Source of the DNA: Vibrio sp. HA2012
Lineage (GTDB): Bacteria > Pseudomonadota > Gammaproteobacteria > Enterobacterales > Vibrionaceae
DNA length: 64,000 nucleotides
Assembly (NCBI RefSeq): GCF_002812955.1
Contig: NZ_PFXK01000001.1
Location: forward strand, 558,001 to 622,000
Direction of reading: 5' to 3'
The position numbers and the translations under genes are program-made. The stretch's first letter is position 1. Every line of letters begins with the position of its first letter. Shown piece by piece: positions 10,152-18,431 of this stretch. Under the pieces are notes generated by a model. The model was given only the letters and a program-made list of their open reading frames with translations, made no database searches and had not been told where the DNA came from.

Positions 10152-11387
10152 TCACAACGCACTGGCAGGCACAAAAAGTTCACGAATGCGCTTAACCGAT
10201 GAGTACTCACCGAATACCGGTTTCGCCTCAAGGTGACGACGTAACATATCCGTGACCATAGCCGCATACAATTTCCGCAGATCTTCCCGCTCATAATCAC
10301 GTTTCAATTCGACAACCTGTCCCCATTCTCCATTGCAGGTCGACAAGCCAAAAGCCACCTTTCCGTCCAGCATATTCCCGGTTGCCAGTCCGATATCACT
10401 GCCATTCTTCTCACGAATAGCCGCAGCAAGAGCCAGCGCCGCTGCTAGCGGATCCTGCTCAACCAGCGAATTTTGCACCGGATTACTCATAATCCAGGAA
10501 GAACCCAGCCTGTCTGCCAGCTTCTTATTGCTGTGCAGCCAACTGGCAAGATACCCACCCGTCGACTGTTCTGAAACAGAAACGACCTGCTGCTTTTCTT
10601 CCAGCAATGCCCGGATATTCTCCAGCATGGGCTCATCGACACTAACCACATTATCACCAAGATGACCATACACAATATGCATAATCTTCAGACGGGTATC
10701 CATCTCCCCGGCCGGGCCGAAAAGTTTGATTTCAATAAATGGTAACGAAGAGCGATAACCAAATTCATACCCTGCCGGAAGATGAATATGACTGATCAGA
10801 TCGGAGATTCCCGACTCGGTCAGGCCGAATGTGAATATGCGGCTGACCTCCCGACTTTCAGCCGCATGATATTCCGACTTTATTGCCGGTAGGATCCGGG
10901 AATCAACCATATGTTTAAATTCACGCGGTACACCCGGAGTAAAGAAGAACTGAGCCTGATTTATCCGTATAGAAAAACCACAAGCAGTACCAACAGGATT
11001 ATCAATAATAGTGGCGGAACGGGGCAGCATCGCCTGCTTAATATTACTTTCCGGCATCTCCCTACCCAGCCGCTTAAAGTAATTTTTCATCACCTCAACC
11101 CACTTGGGAAACAACTCCAGTTCGTCTTCTGCGGCTTCGGCTGCAGCTTCGGCACTCATATCGTCAGAGGTAGGACCTAAACCACCGTTTACGATAACCA
11201 GATCATAATTCAGACTCAGACTGACCATTTCATTCACGAGATCAAACAGGTTGTCTCCCACTGTAGAGCGTTTCTGTAATGCCAGCCCTTCCTCAAAAAA
11301 ACGTCTGGACAGCCAGGCGGCATTGGTATCGACAATATCTCCGTGAAGAACTTCTTCACCTGTACTTAGCATTGCTATCTTGATCAT
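10152..11387 (-). CDS. yfaY: CinA-like protein YfaY
   Basis: The N-terminal COG1058 domain (MoaB/MogA-like fold) starts IAMLSTGEEVLHGDIVDTN and carries VNGGLGPTSDD, the family active-site stretch. In well-studied members this domain hydrolyses ADP-ribose or related pyridine-nucleotide products. The C-terminal PncC-like domain is degenerate: the deamidase motif ESCTGG reads SEQSTGG and the GIAGP motif is missing, as in E. coli YfaY. Nicotinamide-nucleotide deamidase activity is therefore unlikely (inference). Length is 411 residues, with no membrane segments. The name reflects close resemblance to YfaY, not a demonstrated function. Confidence 0.88.
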   Translation of the reverse strand: MIKIAMLSTGEEVLHGDIVDTNAAWLSRRFFEEGLALQKRSTVGDNLFDLVNEMVSLSLNYDLVIVNGGLGPTSDDMSAEAAAEAAEDELELFPKWVEVMKNYFKRLGREMPESNIKQAMLPRSATIIDNPVGTACGFSIRINQAQFFFTPGVPREFKHMVDSRILPAIKSEYHAAESREVSRIFTFGLTESGISDLISHIHLPAGYEFGYRSSLPFIEIKLFGPAGEMDTRLKIMHIVYGHLGDNVVSVDEPMLENIRALLEEKQQVVSVSEQSTGGYLASWLHSNKKLADRLGSSWIMSNPVQNSLVEQDPLAAALALAAAIREKNGSDIGLATGNMLDGKVAFGLSTCNGEWGQVVELKRDYEREDLRKLYAAMVTDMLRRHLEAKPVFGEYSSVKRIRELFVPASAL

Positions 11388-11710
11388 CCGGGTTGCTCTC
11401 TGTCCTGTTTGATTTAACCGCTATACGTTACGCTAATTTCAGGCATTATGTCGAGTCAGGATCCTGTAAACCCGACAAAAAAACCATCATACTTGTTTAC
11501 ATATCAATCAACGAATTAACTCAAAATGGTAACTGGATAACAAACTTAAGACTTCCTGTCTGCCACTGGTTCAAAAATTGATAATTGTCATACATTCTCT
11601 TAGTTTTAGTCCTAAACTAGAGATAACAACGTAATTCATAGACTTAAGTATTAACAGATAATCAGGTTAAGGAATAACAAATAACACTGCGACCTTTGGA
11701 GGGTTTAAGT
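11388..11710. other. Divergent intergenic region yfaY / gcvR-like gene
   Basis: No gene seen. It must hold promoters for both flanking genes. At 11592-11612 a near-palindrome (TAGTTTTAG TC CTAAACTA) sits in the middle and could be an operator; no known consensus was recognised. Confidence 0.4.
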
Positions 11711-12223
11711 ATGAGCAGCACTTTCATCGTCAATTTTGTTGGTAAAGCATCCCCTACGACGATCAAGCACCTTTCAGCCATTACGCATGAGAATGGTGGT
11801 AAGTGGCTAATCAGTAAAGTTAACTTTATAGAAGATCAGGTCGCCGCAGTGATCAAAGTAGAGCTTCCTAAAGCGAATGAGCAAGTCGTTAAAGATGCAT
11901 TTGCCGATAACAAAGATCTGGTCGTTCAATTTGTCGATACCGATCCGACAACCCATGATAAAGAAGAGGTTTTTAATCTGAGACTGGATGCCAACGACAG
12001 AGCTGGTGTAGTGAATGAAATTACTCAGGTTCTGGACGGACAGGGAATCCGCATTCTGGATATGGATTGCCAGCGGGTGTTTATTGCCGGCGGTGGTGGT
12101 GTCAGTAACAGCCTGTTTACCGCTAATCTGGCCATCAAACTTCCGGCAGATGTCACGATAGAAGATGTGACCAAAGAACTGGAATCTCTCAGTGAAGATA
12201 CCCGGGTTATTCTGACCAGTTAA
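11711..12223 (+). CDS. ACT-domain protein of the GcvR (glycine cleavage regulator) family
   Basis: A cytoplasmic 170-residue protein built of two ACT domains: residues about 3-75 (FIVNFVGKASPTTIKHLSAI) and about 90-168 (FNLRLDANDRAGVVNEITQV). ACT domains bind amino acids, and GcvR of E. coli binds glycine and antagonises GcvA. No DNA-binding domain is present, so any regulatory role must be through a partner (inference). Start: TTTGGAGGGTT is placed 5-9 nt before ATG 11711, so the upstream TTG at 11696 is rejected. It is monocistronic, followed by a terminator. Confidence 0.8.
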   Translation: MSSTFIVNFVGKASPTTIKHLSAITHENGGKWLISKVNFIEDQVAAVIKVELPKANEQVVKDAFADNKDLVVQFVDTDPTTHDKEEVFNLRLDANDRAGVVNEITQVLDGQGIRILDMDCQRVFIAGGGGVSNSLFTANLAIKLPADVTIEDVTKELESLSEDTRVILTS

Positions 12224-12255
12224 TGTCTCTTTTATACATCCGCAAACCGTCTACT

Positions 12256-12292
12256 ATTCCCACGCACCCGCGTGGGAATGTGTATTGTTTTT
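12256..12292 (+). terminator. Rho-independent terminator of the ACT-domain gene
   Basis: Ten-base perfect stem ATTCCCACGC / GCGTGGGAAT with loop ACCC, then GTGTATTG and six T. On the other strand there is no T-run, so it does not end the polysaccharide operon. Confidence 0.8.
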
Positions 12293-12320
12293 TGAGCAAA
12301 AACTACAAGCACCAGCAGGA

Positions 12321-12764
12321 TTAAGATAACTTCCGCTTCCAGGCTTCAGCGGCATTTTCTATCAGAGAAAACGAGTGTTCAAATGCCGCTTCACCCTGAC
12401 GGAACGGATCATCAATGGTGCTGATCCCTACCCAGTGCCCAAATAGTATCGTCTTACTTCTGGCTAACGGAAACAATTCACACAGCTGATCAATATGCTT
12501 TCGTTCCATAACAAGGATCACATCCACAGCATCGATATCTCCCTGAGTGATCTGCCGGGAACGGTGCCCCGAAATATCCACACCATACTGAGCCGCCACT
12601 TTTACGGCCATAGCATCTGCCGGTAAGCCAGCCAGTTTATTGGATTCGACACCCACCCCGGCAGAACTGACATCCAGCTCCGGTTTTAGCTTTTTCAGTA
12701 ACGCTTCACCAAACGGCGAACGGCAAATATTGCCTGTACACACGACTAAAATTTTTTCAAACAC
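12321..12764 (-). CDS. wzb: Low-molecular-weight protein tyrosine phosphatase, Wzb type
   Basis: A cytoplasmic 147-residue phosphatase with the P-loop CTGNICRS at residues 9-16 (nucleophile Cys9, Arg15) and the general-acid DDPF motif near residue 117. Such enzymes dephosphorylate the tyrosine tail of the Wzc kinase and allow cycles of capsule or exopolysaccharide polymerisation. Its natural partner here is the Wzc-like kinase 11 kb away in the same locus. The start codon is GTG with AAGG 7 nt upstream. It is the last gene of the minus-strand polysaccharide locus. Confidence 0.9.
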   Translation of the reverse strand: MFEKILVVCTGNICRSPFGEALLKKLKPELDVSSAGVGVESNKLAGLPADAMAVKVAAQYGVDISGHRSRQITQGDIDAVDVILVMERKHIDQLCELFPLARSKTILFGHWVGISTIDDPFRQGEAAFEHSFSLIENAAEAWKRKLS

Positions 12765-12796
12765 TGAATAACCTTACTAACTGTTTATAACTATTT

Positions 12797-14179
12797 TTAT
12801 AGCGCTTTGCCGTTCTTTACTTTTACCGGCATATTGGCAGAACACCCCGCCAGCACCAATATTAGAATAAACGTCAATGCATTCGCAGGAGCCTGCAGGT
12901 TAAAATCCACACTGATATGGATAAGCATACCGACAATAGCCATCAGACTTCCTAAAGCCGCTCCTTTCATGGTTCGGCTATTTCTACTGCGAACCGCCTT
13001 CAGGCATAGCCAGACAGCAAACAGCACCATACTTCCAAGCATAAGGGTTGCCGGGATCCCCGCTTCTACCGCAAATTCAATATATTCATTATGTGCATGG
13101 TTATAAAAACCAACGTTATACTGTGTATATTTAGGAAACGTTGAATAATAACTGCCCATCCCCGTACCGGTAACCGGGAAATCCTGAATAATATCCAGAC
13201 TCCAGACGACCACCTGGTCCCGTGTTTCCGCCTGCACAGAAGTATGCTCAAGCCGTTCCTTGACCTTACCCAGACCAAATACCGTCCCGACAATCAGGGT
13301 ATCAATTGCCAACAGACTAATGATCAGAACCGTTAATGCTCTTGGCCTGTTTTTATACAGCAGGAGTCCCACTAGCCCGCCAATAATCGTGACCGCAAAA
13401 AAGGCCGAATTCCCCATCCGGGAACGAGTCATGACCAGCGCAATCACCATGATGACCAATGCGAGCCGCACCATCATTTTGCTGGAGAGCATCGCATCTG
13501 ACCAGCGTCTTAGCCGGACACGCCAGGAACCCGAGCGACTCTGGTGAAGCTCAGAAACAATCAACCCAACCCCGACGGATAAAACCATCATCAGGTAATT
13601 TGCCAGATGATTTTTATAGACAAAAGAGCCGGTAGCGATGTCGACTTCGGGGAAACCAAACACCAGACTTTTCCGGATCCCGAGCAGCACCATCATCGCG
13701 CCATAAAAAGCCTGAAAAGTACCACTGATAACCAGTGTGATCATGACCGATTTAATACGTTTAATACTGTTAACTAACAGAACGGCATTAAACGCAAATA
13801 AGGTATAACTGATCCCTTTAATCAGCCCGGCAACGGTTGCAAAATGATCCAGAGAAACCGAACCATACTCAGCCCCGACCCAACGAAAAGTATTGGCAGC
13901 TTCAGGAGAAATCCACCCCAGCCAGTCAACCGGTAGCCGGACAAGCTGTAGTGCCACCCATACCTGAAAAATAAGCAGAGGAATTAATAACCAGTAAAAA
14001 CGTTTGACGCGATGCCAGGGAAAATTTTTCCGGTAAGCAATAATAAGGCTGAATGTCTGGCACGCAATCCAGAATTCAGCGATGGACCAGGCCCATACCC
14101 GGTTACTGGCAAGAGGAACAGGTAACCAGATTAAAAGCAGCAGGAAACTATAATAACAAGCAGTTTCGATCCGAGACAT
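12797..14179 (-). CDS. O-antigen ligase / polymerase-like membrane protein
   Basis: A polytopic inner-membrane protein of about 460 residues with some 11-12 hydrophobic segments and the Wzy_C / O-antigen ligase signature: a large periplasmic loop with GMGSYYSTFPKY followed by YNHAHNEYIE. Members polymerise Und-PP-linked repeat units or transfer polysaccharide to lipid A core or protein. Since a second Wzy-type protein sits at 21.1-22.4 kb, this one could be the ligase and the other the polymerase (inference). The frame is open further upstream, but that part overlaps a terminator, so ATG 14179 (MSRIETACYYSF) is preferred. It lies 32 nt ahead of wzb. Confidence 0.82.
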   Translation of the reverse strand: MSRIETACYYSFLLLLIWLPVPLASNRVWAWSIAEFWIACQTFSLIIAYRKNFPWHRVKRFYWLLIPLLIFQVWVALQLVRLPVDWLGWISPEAANTFRWVGAEYGSVSLDHFATVAGLIKGISYTLFAFNAVLLVNSIKRIKSVMITLVISGTFQAFYGAMMVLLGIRKSLVFGFPEVDIATGSFVYKNHLANYLMMVLSVGVGLIVSELHQSRSGSWRVRLRRWSDAMLSSKMMVRLALVIMVIALVMTRSRMGNSAFFAVTIIGGLVGLLLYKNRPRALTVLIISLLAIDTLIVGTVFGLGKVKERLEHTSVQAETRDQVVVWSLDIIQDFPVTGTGMGSYYSTFPKYTQYNVGFYNHAHNEYIEFAVEAGIPATLMLGSMVLFAVWLCLKAVRSRNSRTMKGAALGSLMAIVGMLIHISVDFNLQAPANALTFILILVLAGCSANMPVKVKNGKAL

Positions 14180-14198
14180 TGTACATCCATAGAAATAG

Positions 14199-14227
14199 AA
14201 AAAAGCCCAAACTACTTTGGGCTTTTT
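14199..14227 (-). terminator. Terminator between the small exported gene and the ligase gene
   Basis: An eleven-base stem AAAAGCCCAAA / TTTGGGCTTTT with loop GTAG, ending on the minus strand in six T. It divides the locus: the ligase-like gene and wzb depend on read-through (possible with RfaH antitermination) or on their own promoter. Confidence 0.82.
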
Positions 14228-14263
14228 AATCAAATTACAAACTGAGTTCGATGACTTGATATC

Positions 14264-14665
14264 TTAACTTGAAGATACGCCTGTAGCCGCATCCGTCGTT
14301 GTTGGAGCAGGAGCGCCAATAGTTTGTGTACCTGCCGCCGTTGCCGGTGCAACAGATGCCGGGTCAATATTAACGGAGATGGCAGCGGTAGTAACCGTTT
14401 CTGCCGATACACCAGCTTGTGTTGCCGCTTGTGCAACAGAAGCCGCTTCTGCTGGTCGTGCAGCCATAACGCTTGCAACAACTTCAGCTGCCAGCTCAGG
14501 ATACTGTGACAGAAGAGACTGAACCAGCTCGGCACCAGACAGACCTGACTGCGCAGAAATAGCCGTATCGATATTCTGCTGTTGTTCAGGAGTAATGGCA
14601 TTTGCTGCGATTGGCATAACAGACATTGCTGCTGCGATTGTCAATGCTAATAACTTACCTTTCAT
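14264..14665 (-). CDS. Small Ala/Thr-rich exported protein of unknown function
   Basis: 133 residues: a clear Sec signal peptide (MKGKLLALTIAAAMSVMPIAANA) and a mature domain of about 110 residues that is rich in Ala, Thr, Ser and Val. It has an LSQYPELAAEVVASVMAARP helix and a low-complexity tail of PAPTTTDAATGVSSS. No lipobox. Small proteins of this composition occur in some vibrio exopolysaccharide loci, but I cannot name a function. Start: AAGGA lies 6 nt before ATG 14665; the ATG two codons earlier touches it. A 13-bp palindrome (CCTGATAATCAGG, 14684-14696) sits just upstream of the ribosome site. Confidence 0.7.
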   Translation of the reverse strand: MKGKLLALTIAAAMSVMPIAANAITPEQQQNIDTAISAQSGLSGAELVQSLLSQYPELAAEVVASVMAARPAEAASVAQAATQAGVSAETVTTAAISVNIDPASVAPATAAGTQTIGAPAPTTTDAATGVSSS

Positions 14666-14814
14666 TATCATTCCTTATGCTCCTGATAATCAGGAAAATA
14701 AACCTAACCAAAAAACATACAACGGTTCATTCATACGGGTTGTATGCATACCTTTGAACTTTACCACGTCATTGCAACAAAGTTCTGTCTTAAAAATAAG
14801 AAAACAATTAAAAG

Positions 14815-15279
14815 TTATCCGGTTTTCTCCTCCTTTCTTTTTGATAAATATATAAATATCATTTCAAGAAATCTGCAGACGAAAATACCGCTTCCCATAC
14901 CCAGCACATTGGCGAGAAGGTCTTCATAAGAAAACTCTCTTGTCGGGACATATAGTTGCAAACACTCATCCGACACAATTGCCAGAAAAGTCACCAGAGT
15001 AGGCACCCCGACAGAGTAGAAAAAATACCGTCTGAGCCTGAACGGTGTTGCCCAGGTTACCGTGTATCCGATAGCAAAGCTGACGATAAAATGCAGATAC
15101 TTATCGCTGCCCAACCAGAGCTCTAGTGCGTAAACATATTCAGAATGAAAACTCAGACTTTTTGCCAGACTGCCGGAAAGGGCAACCAAAGCAACACCTA
15201 ACAAAAACAATAACCGGTAAGACAACATACTACGAATCAAAACACCCAAACTACTGACACTCTTTGTTGTAAATACCAT
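14815..15279 (-). CDS. VanZ-family membrane protein (VpsQ-like)
   Basis: A 154-residue inner-membrane protein with about four hydrophobic helices and the VanZ-type pattern DKYLHFIVSFAIGY ... DECLQLYVPTREFSYEDLLANVLG. VpsQ at the end of the V. cholerae vps-II operon is of this family and lies next to VpsP, as here. The biochemical role is unknown. The start overlaps the end of the preceding gene by 29 nt (ATG 15279) and has no obvious Shine-Dalgarno, suggesting translational coupling; an internal ATG at 15228 is the alternative. Confidence 0.75.
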   Translation of the reverse strand: MVFTTKSVSSLGVLIRSMLSYRLLFLLGVALVALSGSLAKSLSFHSEYVYALELWLGSDKYLHFIVSFAIGYTVTWATPFRLRRYFFYSVGVPTLVTFLAIVSDECLQLYVPTREFSYEDLLANVLGMGSGIFVCRFLEMIFIYLSKRKEEKTG

Positions 15280-15919
15280 TAAATTTCAGAAGATTACAAA
15301 CGCGTTCTTTATGGCTGAATCCGGAAATAAACTTACGTAATTCCCAGTACCCCACCCCGTACTCACCAGCATTAAGAACAACCCGGCTGGCCAGGATCCG
15401 GTCCGGAGCCGACAATTGATCCCATTTGGAAAAATAAATACGCATAATTGCTTCCGCCGTTGAGCCTTCATAAGGCCCGACTGCCGACGCTTTGTTCAGC
15501 ATGGCTATCGCAGCATCCGGTGACGCTTCTGTATTTGCCAGCAGATAAGCCCGCTGAATATAAGATTCAGGCCATAACGGACGCTGTTCAGCAGAGTACT
15601 GCATGCTTTCCATCGCTTCCCCGGTCAGAGACGGATCACTTGTCAGCCAGCCCATATAAGACTGAAAATAACCGGCTATCAGCAGGTTTTGCGGGCTGTC
15701 CGGATTCCAGCTCAGCATTCTTTCCACAAATTGCTGTTTCAGTTGCATTGCATTCTCAGCCCCTTCTTCATTCAAAGAGACAGGCATGTGGTGCAATTCA
15801 TTCTCTGCAGCTTTCGCATATAAGCTGCCAATCCCCAGTTTAACGGAGTAGGAAGCCACACCTACACATAAAGTAGCAATAATAAGAAGTGGAATAGTTT
15901 TAATAAGTTCAGATTTCAT
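15251..15919 (-). CDS. Membrane-anchored VpsP-like protein
   Basis: 222 residues with one N-terminal membrane anchor (IPLLIIATLCVGVASYSVKLGI) and a periplasmic helical domain that looks like TPR-type repeats (LIAGYFQSYMGWLTSDPSL, PESYIQRAYLLANTEASPDA). Position directly before a VanZ-family gene and size match VpsP of the V. cholerae vps-II cluster; the function there is not established. It starts 8 nt after the phosphomannomutase remnant ends, so it is the first intact conserved gene on this side of the variable cassette. Confidence 0.65.
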   Translation of the reverse strand: MKSELIKTIPLLIIATLCVGVASYSVKLGIGSLYAKAAENELHHMPVSLNEEGAENAMQLKQQFVERMLSWNPDSPQNLLIAGYFQSYMGWLTSDPSLTGEAMESMQYSAEQRPLWPESYIQRAYLLANTEASPDAAIAMLNKASAVGPYEGSTAEAIMRIYFSKWDQLSAPDRILASRVVLNAGEYGVGYWELRKFISGFSHKERVCNLLKFNGIYNKECQ

Positions 15920-15927
15920 CTAAATAA

Positions 15928-16314
15928 TTACTCTGTCATTAACCCTTTAAGTTCTTCAACTTTCAGAGCAACTAACTTTGAATTCCCGCGAGACTCCACA
16001 TTTAAACCCACAACCGGTTCCGTGTTCGAGCTGCGAAGGTTAAAACGCCAGGCAGAATCATTCTCTACAAACTCCATAGACAAACCATCTGTATAATCGA
16101 GCGCGGAGGCAAGAGCTTTATATGATTTTCTATCCTTTCAATTTTTTGCTTAGGATCTTTGAGTTTTAAGTTAATTTCATCCGAAGATGAAAAAGTCGCA
16201 ATACGGGGTTGTTGTCCGAATGCCCTACCGATACGATATGCGATATCAATATTTAATTCATCACCTAACTTTCAGAGAATATCATAGTCTTTAAAACAAA
16301 TAAGGATTGAATTG
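15928..16314 (-). pseudogene. Internally deleted phosphomannomutase (manB/cpsG) remnant
   Basis: Both ends of a phosphomannomutase survive but the middle, including the catalytic serine, is gone. From 16314 the frame reads NSILICFKDYDI, Leu, a TGA stop where RG should be, then KLGDELNIDIAYRIGRAFGQ, the family N-terminus. It is fused directly to a C-terminal piece ([20 protein letters not shown]), followed by a one-base frame change. After this comes [35 protein letters not shown] and a stop at 15928. An intact gene would be about 1.4 kb. It implies that the locus once made GDP-mannose or a derived sugar. 16315-16447 holds nothing else recognised. Confidence 0.88.
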
Positions 16315-16447
16315 GTACTTAAAATTGCAAGAACTACTTATTTCATGCGACATTAGATCATTAAAATACATGATTTCTCTAGAAAAATTTCTCGCCATCT
16401 AATCTAGAAATAAAATCCATAAATTTTTATTTATTCTTCAGACATAT

Positions 16448-17305
16448 CTAACCACTTATCTTAATTTTATTAAATTCTTGAATTAAACGATGAACAAGTT
16501 TAACAAATAAAATTTTTGCTTTTAAATTTCTATTAAGAAATAATGATGCAGATTCTAAAAAAAAACTCTTCCATCTATAATGAGTAATATACTGGCCAAA
16601 TAGGCAATATTTTATCGTATCTATATCCATATTTGTCGATATTGATAATTTACAGATCTTATCGAACCATGGCTCAGACTTATACCCACTATACTTCCTC
16701 GATAAGGATCCTCTATCACTTCTATCAAAGAAAGTCACACCATCTCCTTTTTCAACTTGTATATTATTATTTAAAGCAGAAAATAAAATTAAATCCCAAT
16801 CTTGATGCTTTGGTAAAGACTCATCAAAATTTAATATATGCCTTAAAGATCTATCAAAAAATAAAGATGAAGTCTGGCATATATGTGGATATTTAAAAAA
16901 AATTGACTCGAAATAATTTGACGCACTAATTGAGTTTGGAAAATCAGACTTGTAACCTTGAGATTTAATGTTTGAATAAAATAATTTTTTTTGTCCTTTG
17001 TAATTATCATAATCTTTTATGAAATTCCTCTCAACTATATAATCATCACTATCTAATAAATAAATTAAATCTCCCCGGGCACTATTTATACCAACATTTC
17101 TAGCAACAGCAGCGCCAGAATTAGACTTCAATCGAATAATTCGATCATTTTCTCTCAAAGAGGAACATCTTACCGGAACAGGGGAGCAATCATCTACAAT
17201 TATAACTTCAACATCTTTTGAACCATCACATGAGTATACTGATTCAATCGCTCGTTCTAATAATTTAGATCTACCATAAGTAGGTATTATTATTGATGCA
17301 ATCAT
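16448..17305 (-). CDS. Glycosyltransferase family 2
   Basis: A cytoplasmic 285-residue GT-A enzyme: N-terminal IIIPTYGRSKLLERAIESV, then VEVIIVDDCS, SGAAVARNVGINSARGDLIY, and the metal-binding LDSDDYI near residue 88. It transfers a sugar from a nucleotide donor to the growing Und-PP-linked repeat; the donor cannot be predicted. No membrane anchor is evident. It lies 10 nt downstream of the pyruvyl transferase-like gene and is AT-rich like the rest of the cassette. It is the last gene before the manB remnant. Confidence 0.88.
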   Translation of the reverse strand: MIASIIIPTYGRSKLLERAIESVYSCDGSKDVEVIIVDDCSPVPVRCSSLRENDRIIRLKSNSGAAVARNVGINSARGDLIYLLDSDDYIVERNFIKDYDNYKGQKKLFYSNIKSQGYKSDFPNSISASNYFESIFFKYPHICQTSSLFFDRSLRHILNFDESLPKHQDWDLILFSALNNNIQVEKGDGVTFFDRSDRGSLSRKYSGYKSEPWFDKICKLSISTNMDIDTIKYCLFGQYITHYRWKSFFLESASLFLNRNLKAKILFVKLVHRLIQEFNKIKISG

Positions 17306-17315
17306 TTTATGTCAC

Positions 17316-18425
17316 CTAAGAATAAATATCTTCATATGTAGCTTTTAATCTATTTTTTTGTAATAGTCCTAATTTAATTATATCTGATTTATCAACAATG
17401 ATACTTTCTATTTTATTTTTTGACAATTCAGCCATATCAATTGCTGGGCATGTAAAACCATCCAAACTTTCAAATAAGCCAAGAATTTTATCGTTATAAC
17501 CATCAAGAAAACTTGGTGCTAATTTACAACCAACAGAGCCACTCATTAATAAAACATGGAGTCTATTTGAAACTATTCTTGACACGTTAGAAAAGAAGCC
17601 TAGACTTACATCAATATCACCAATTATCTCTATATACTCTACATCTCTATTTATATTTTTCTTTGAAAATTCATAGAGAGATTTCATACTTTCGTTATCA
17701 CGTACAACTTGAGAATAGAAATAATACTTTAAATTGTTGGGAGTTAATTCATCTATTATTAAAATAAGTTTTTTAACTATTTCTAGTTGCCTTGGATCTT
17801 GGTCAGTTCTAAAGGAAAAACAAATACTTTCAGTTTTTTCAGTTTTTTCAGTTTTTTCAGTTTTTTCAGTTTTTTCAGTTTTTTTCTCATCGTGAAAAAT
17901 ATTATAAGCAAGATCTGGTGCAACTGATGTATACCTGATATTTAGAGAATCTGAATATTTGGCACTCTTTTTATCTCTTAATACATGGGAATGTAATATT
18001 TTACTTCTAAGTCTAATTAATCTTACAAAGTTTTTCTCAAGCCTTTCATAAGAAACACCAACATGGCAAATTTTTACACCTAGTAAATAAAAAAATATCA
18101 ATATAAAAAAGTTTATGTATTTATTTAAATGTTCTTTACCTGAAATTTCCCCAAAATAACCACCAGGACTAAGATAATAATAACATTGTTCACCCGATAA
18201 AACCATCTTCAAAATCATTAAGAATAACTTTAATGTTCCTCCATTTATAACATTTATCTCTTTACTATTTTTTAAATTTAAAGTAGAACAAAAATTCTCA
18301 GGGCATCTTGAAGCATCGACATAAACATCTGAATGTTTGGTGGCAAGCTTTATCATTTCTCTATTGATAAGTGCATCACCAACATTTTCAAATTGTGTTT
18401 TTGGACTAAAAAACGAGCTAGCCAT
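17316..18425 (-). CDS. Polysaccharide pyruvyl transferase family protein
   Basis: 369 residues. The N-terminal NVGDALINREM and the C-terminal NRLHVLLMSGSVGCKL are the two signature regions of the pyruvyl transferase (CsaB/PssM/WcaK) family, which adds ketal-linked pyruvate from PEP to a sugar; some members have other roles in polysaccharide loci. A run of Thr-Glu-Lys triplets (about residues 181-198) interrupts the middle and is encoded by a perfect 9-bp tandem repeat. This insert probably forms a charged surface loop (inference). It starts 6 nt after wzx, so is translated in the same transcript. Confidence 0.82.
   Translation of the reverse strand: MASSFFSPKTQFENVGDALINREMIKLATKHSDVYVDASRCPENFCSTLNLKNSKEINVINGGTLKLFLMILKMVLSGEQCYYYLSPGGYFGEISGKEHLNKYINFFILIFFYLLGVKICHVGVSYERLEKNFVRLIRLRSKILHSHVLRDKKSAKYSDSLNIRYTSVAPDLAYNIFHDEKKTEKTEKTEKTEKTEKTESICFSFRTDQDPRQLEIVKKLILIIDELTPNNLKYYFYSQVVRDNESMKSLYEFSKKNINRDVEYIEIIGDIDVSLGFFSNVSRIVSNRLHVLLMSGSVGCKLAPSFLDGYNDKILGLFESLDGFTCPAIDMAELSKNKIESIIVDKSDIIKLGLLQKNRLKATYEDIYS
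17831..17884 (-). repeat. 9-bp tandem repeat inside the pyruvyl transferase gene
   Basis: Six perfect copies of CAGTTTTTT (plus strand), giving Thr-Glu-Lys units. Copy-number change stays in frame, but each unit also holds a run of six T whose slippage would shift the frame. Confidence 0.95.
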
Positions 18426-18431
18426 TTTTAA

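Noticed and set aside
12256..12279. REP-like repeat because of its GC-rich palindrome.
   Set aside because: No second copy was noticed in the window and it has the T-run and position of an ordinary terminator.
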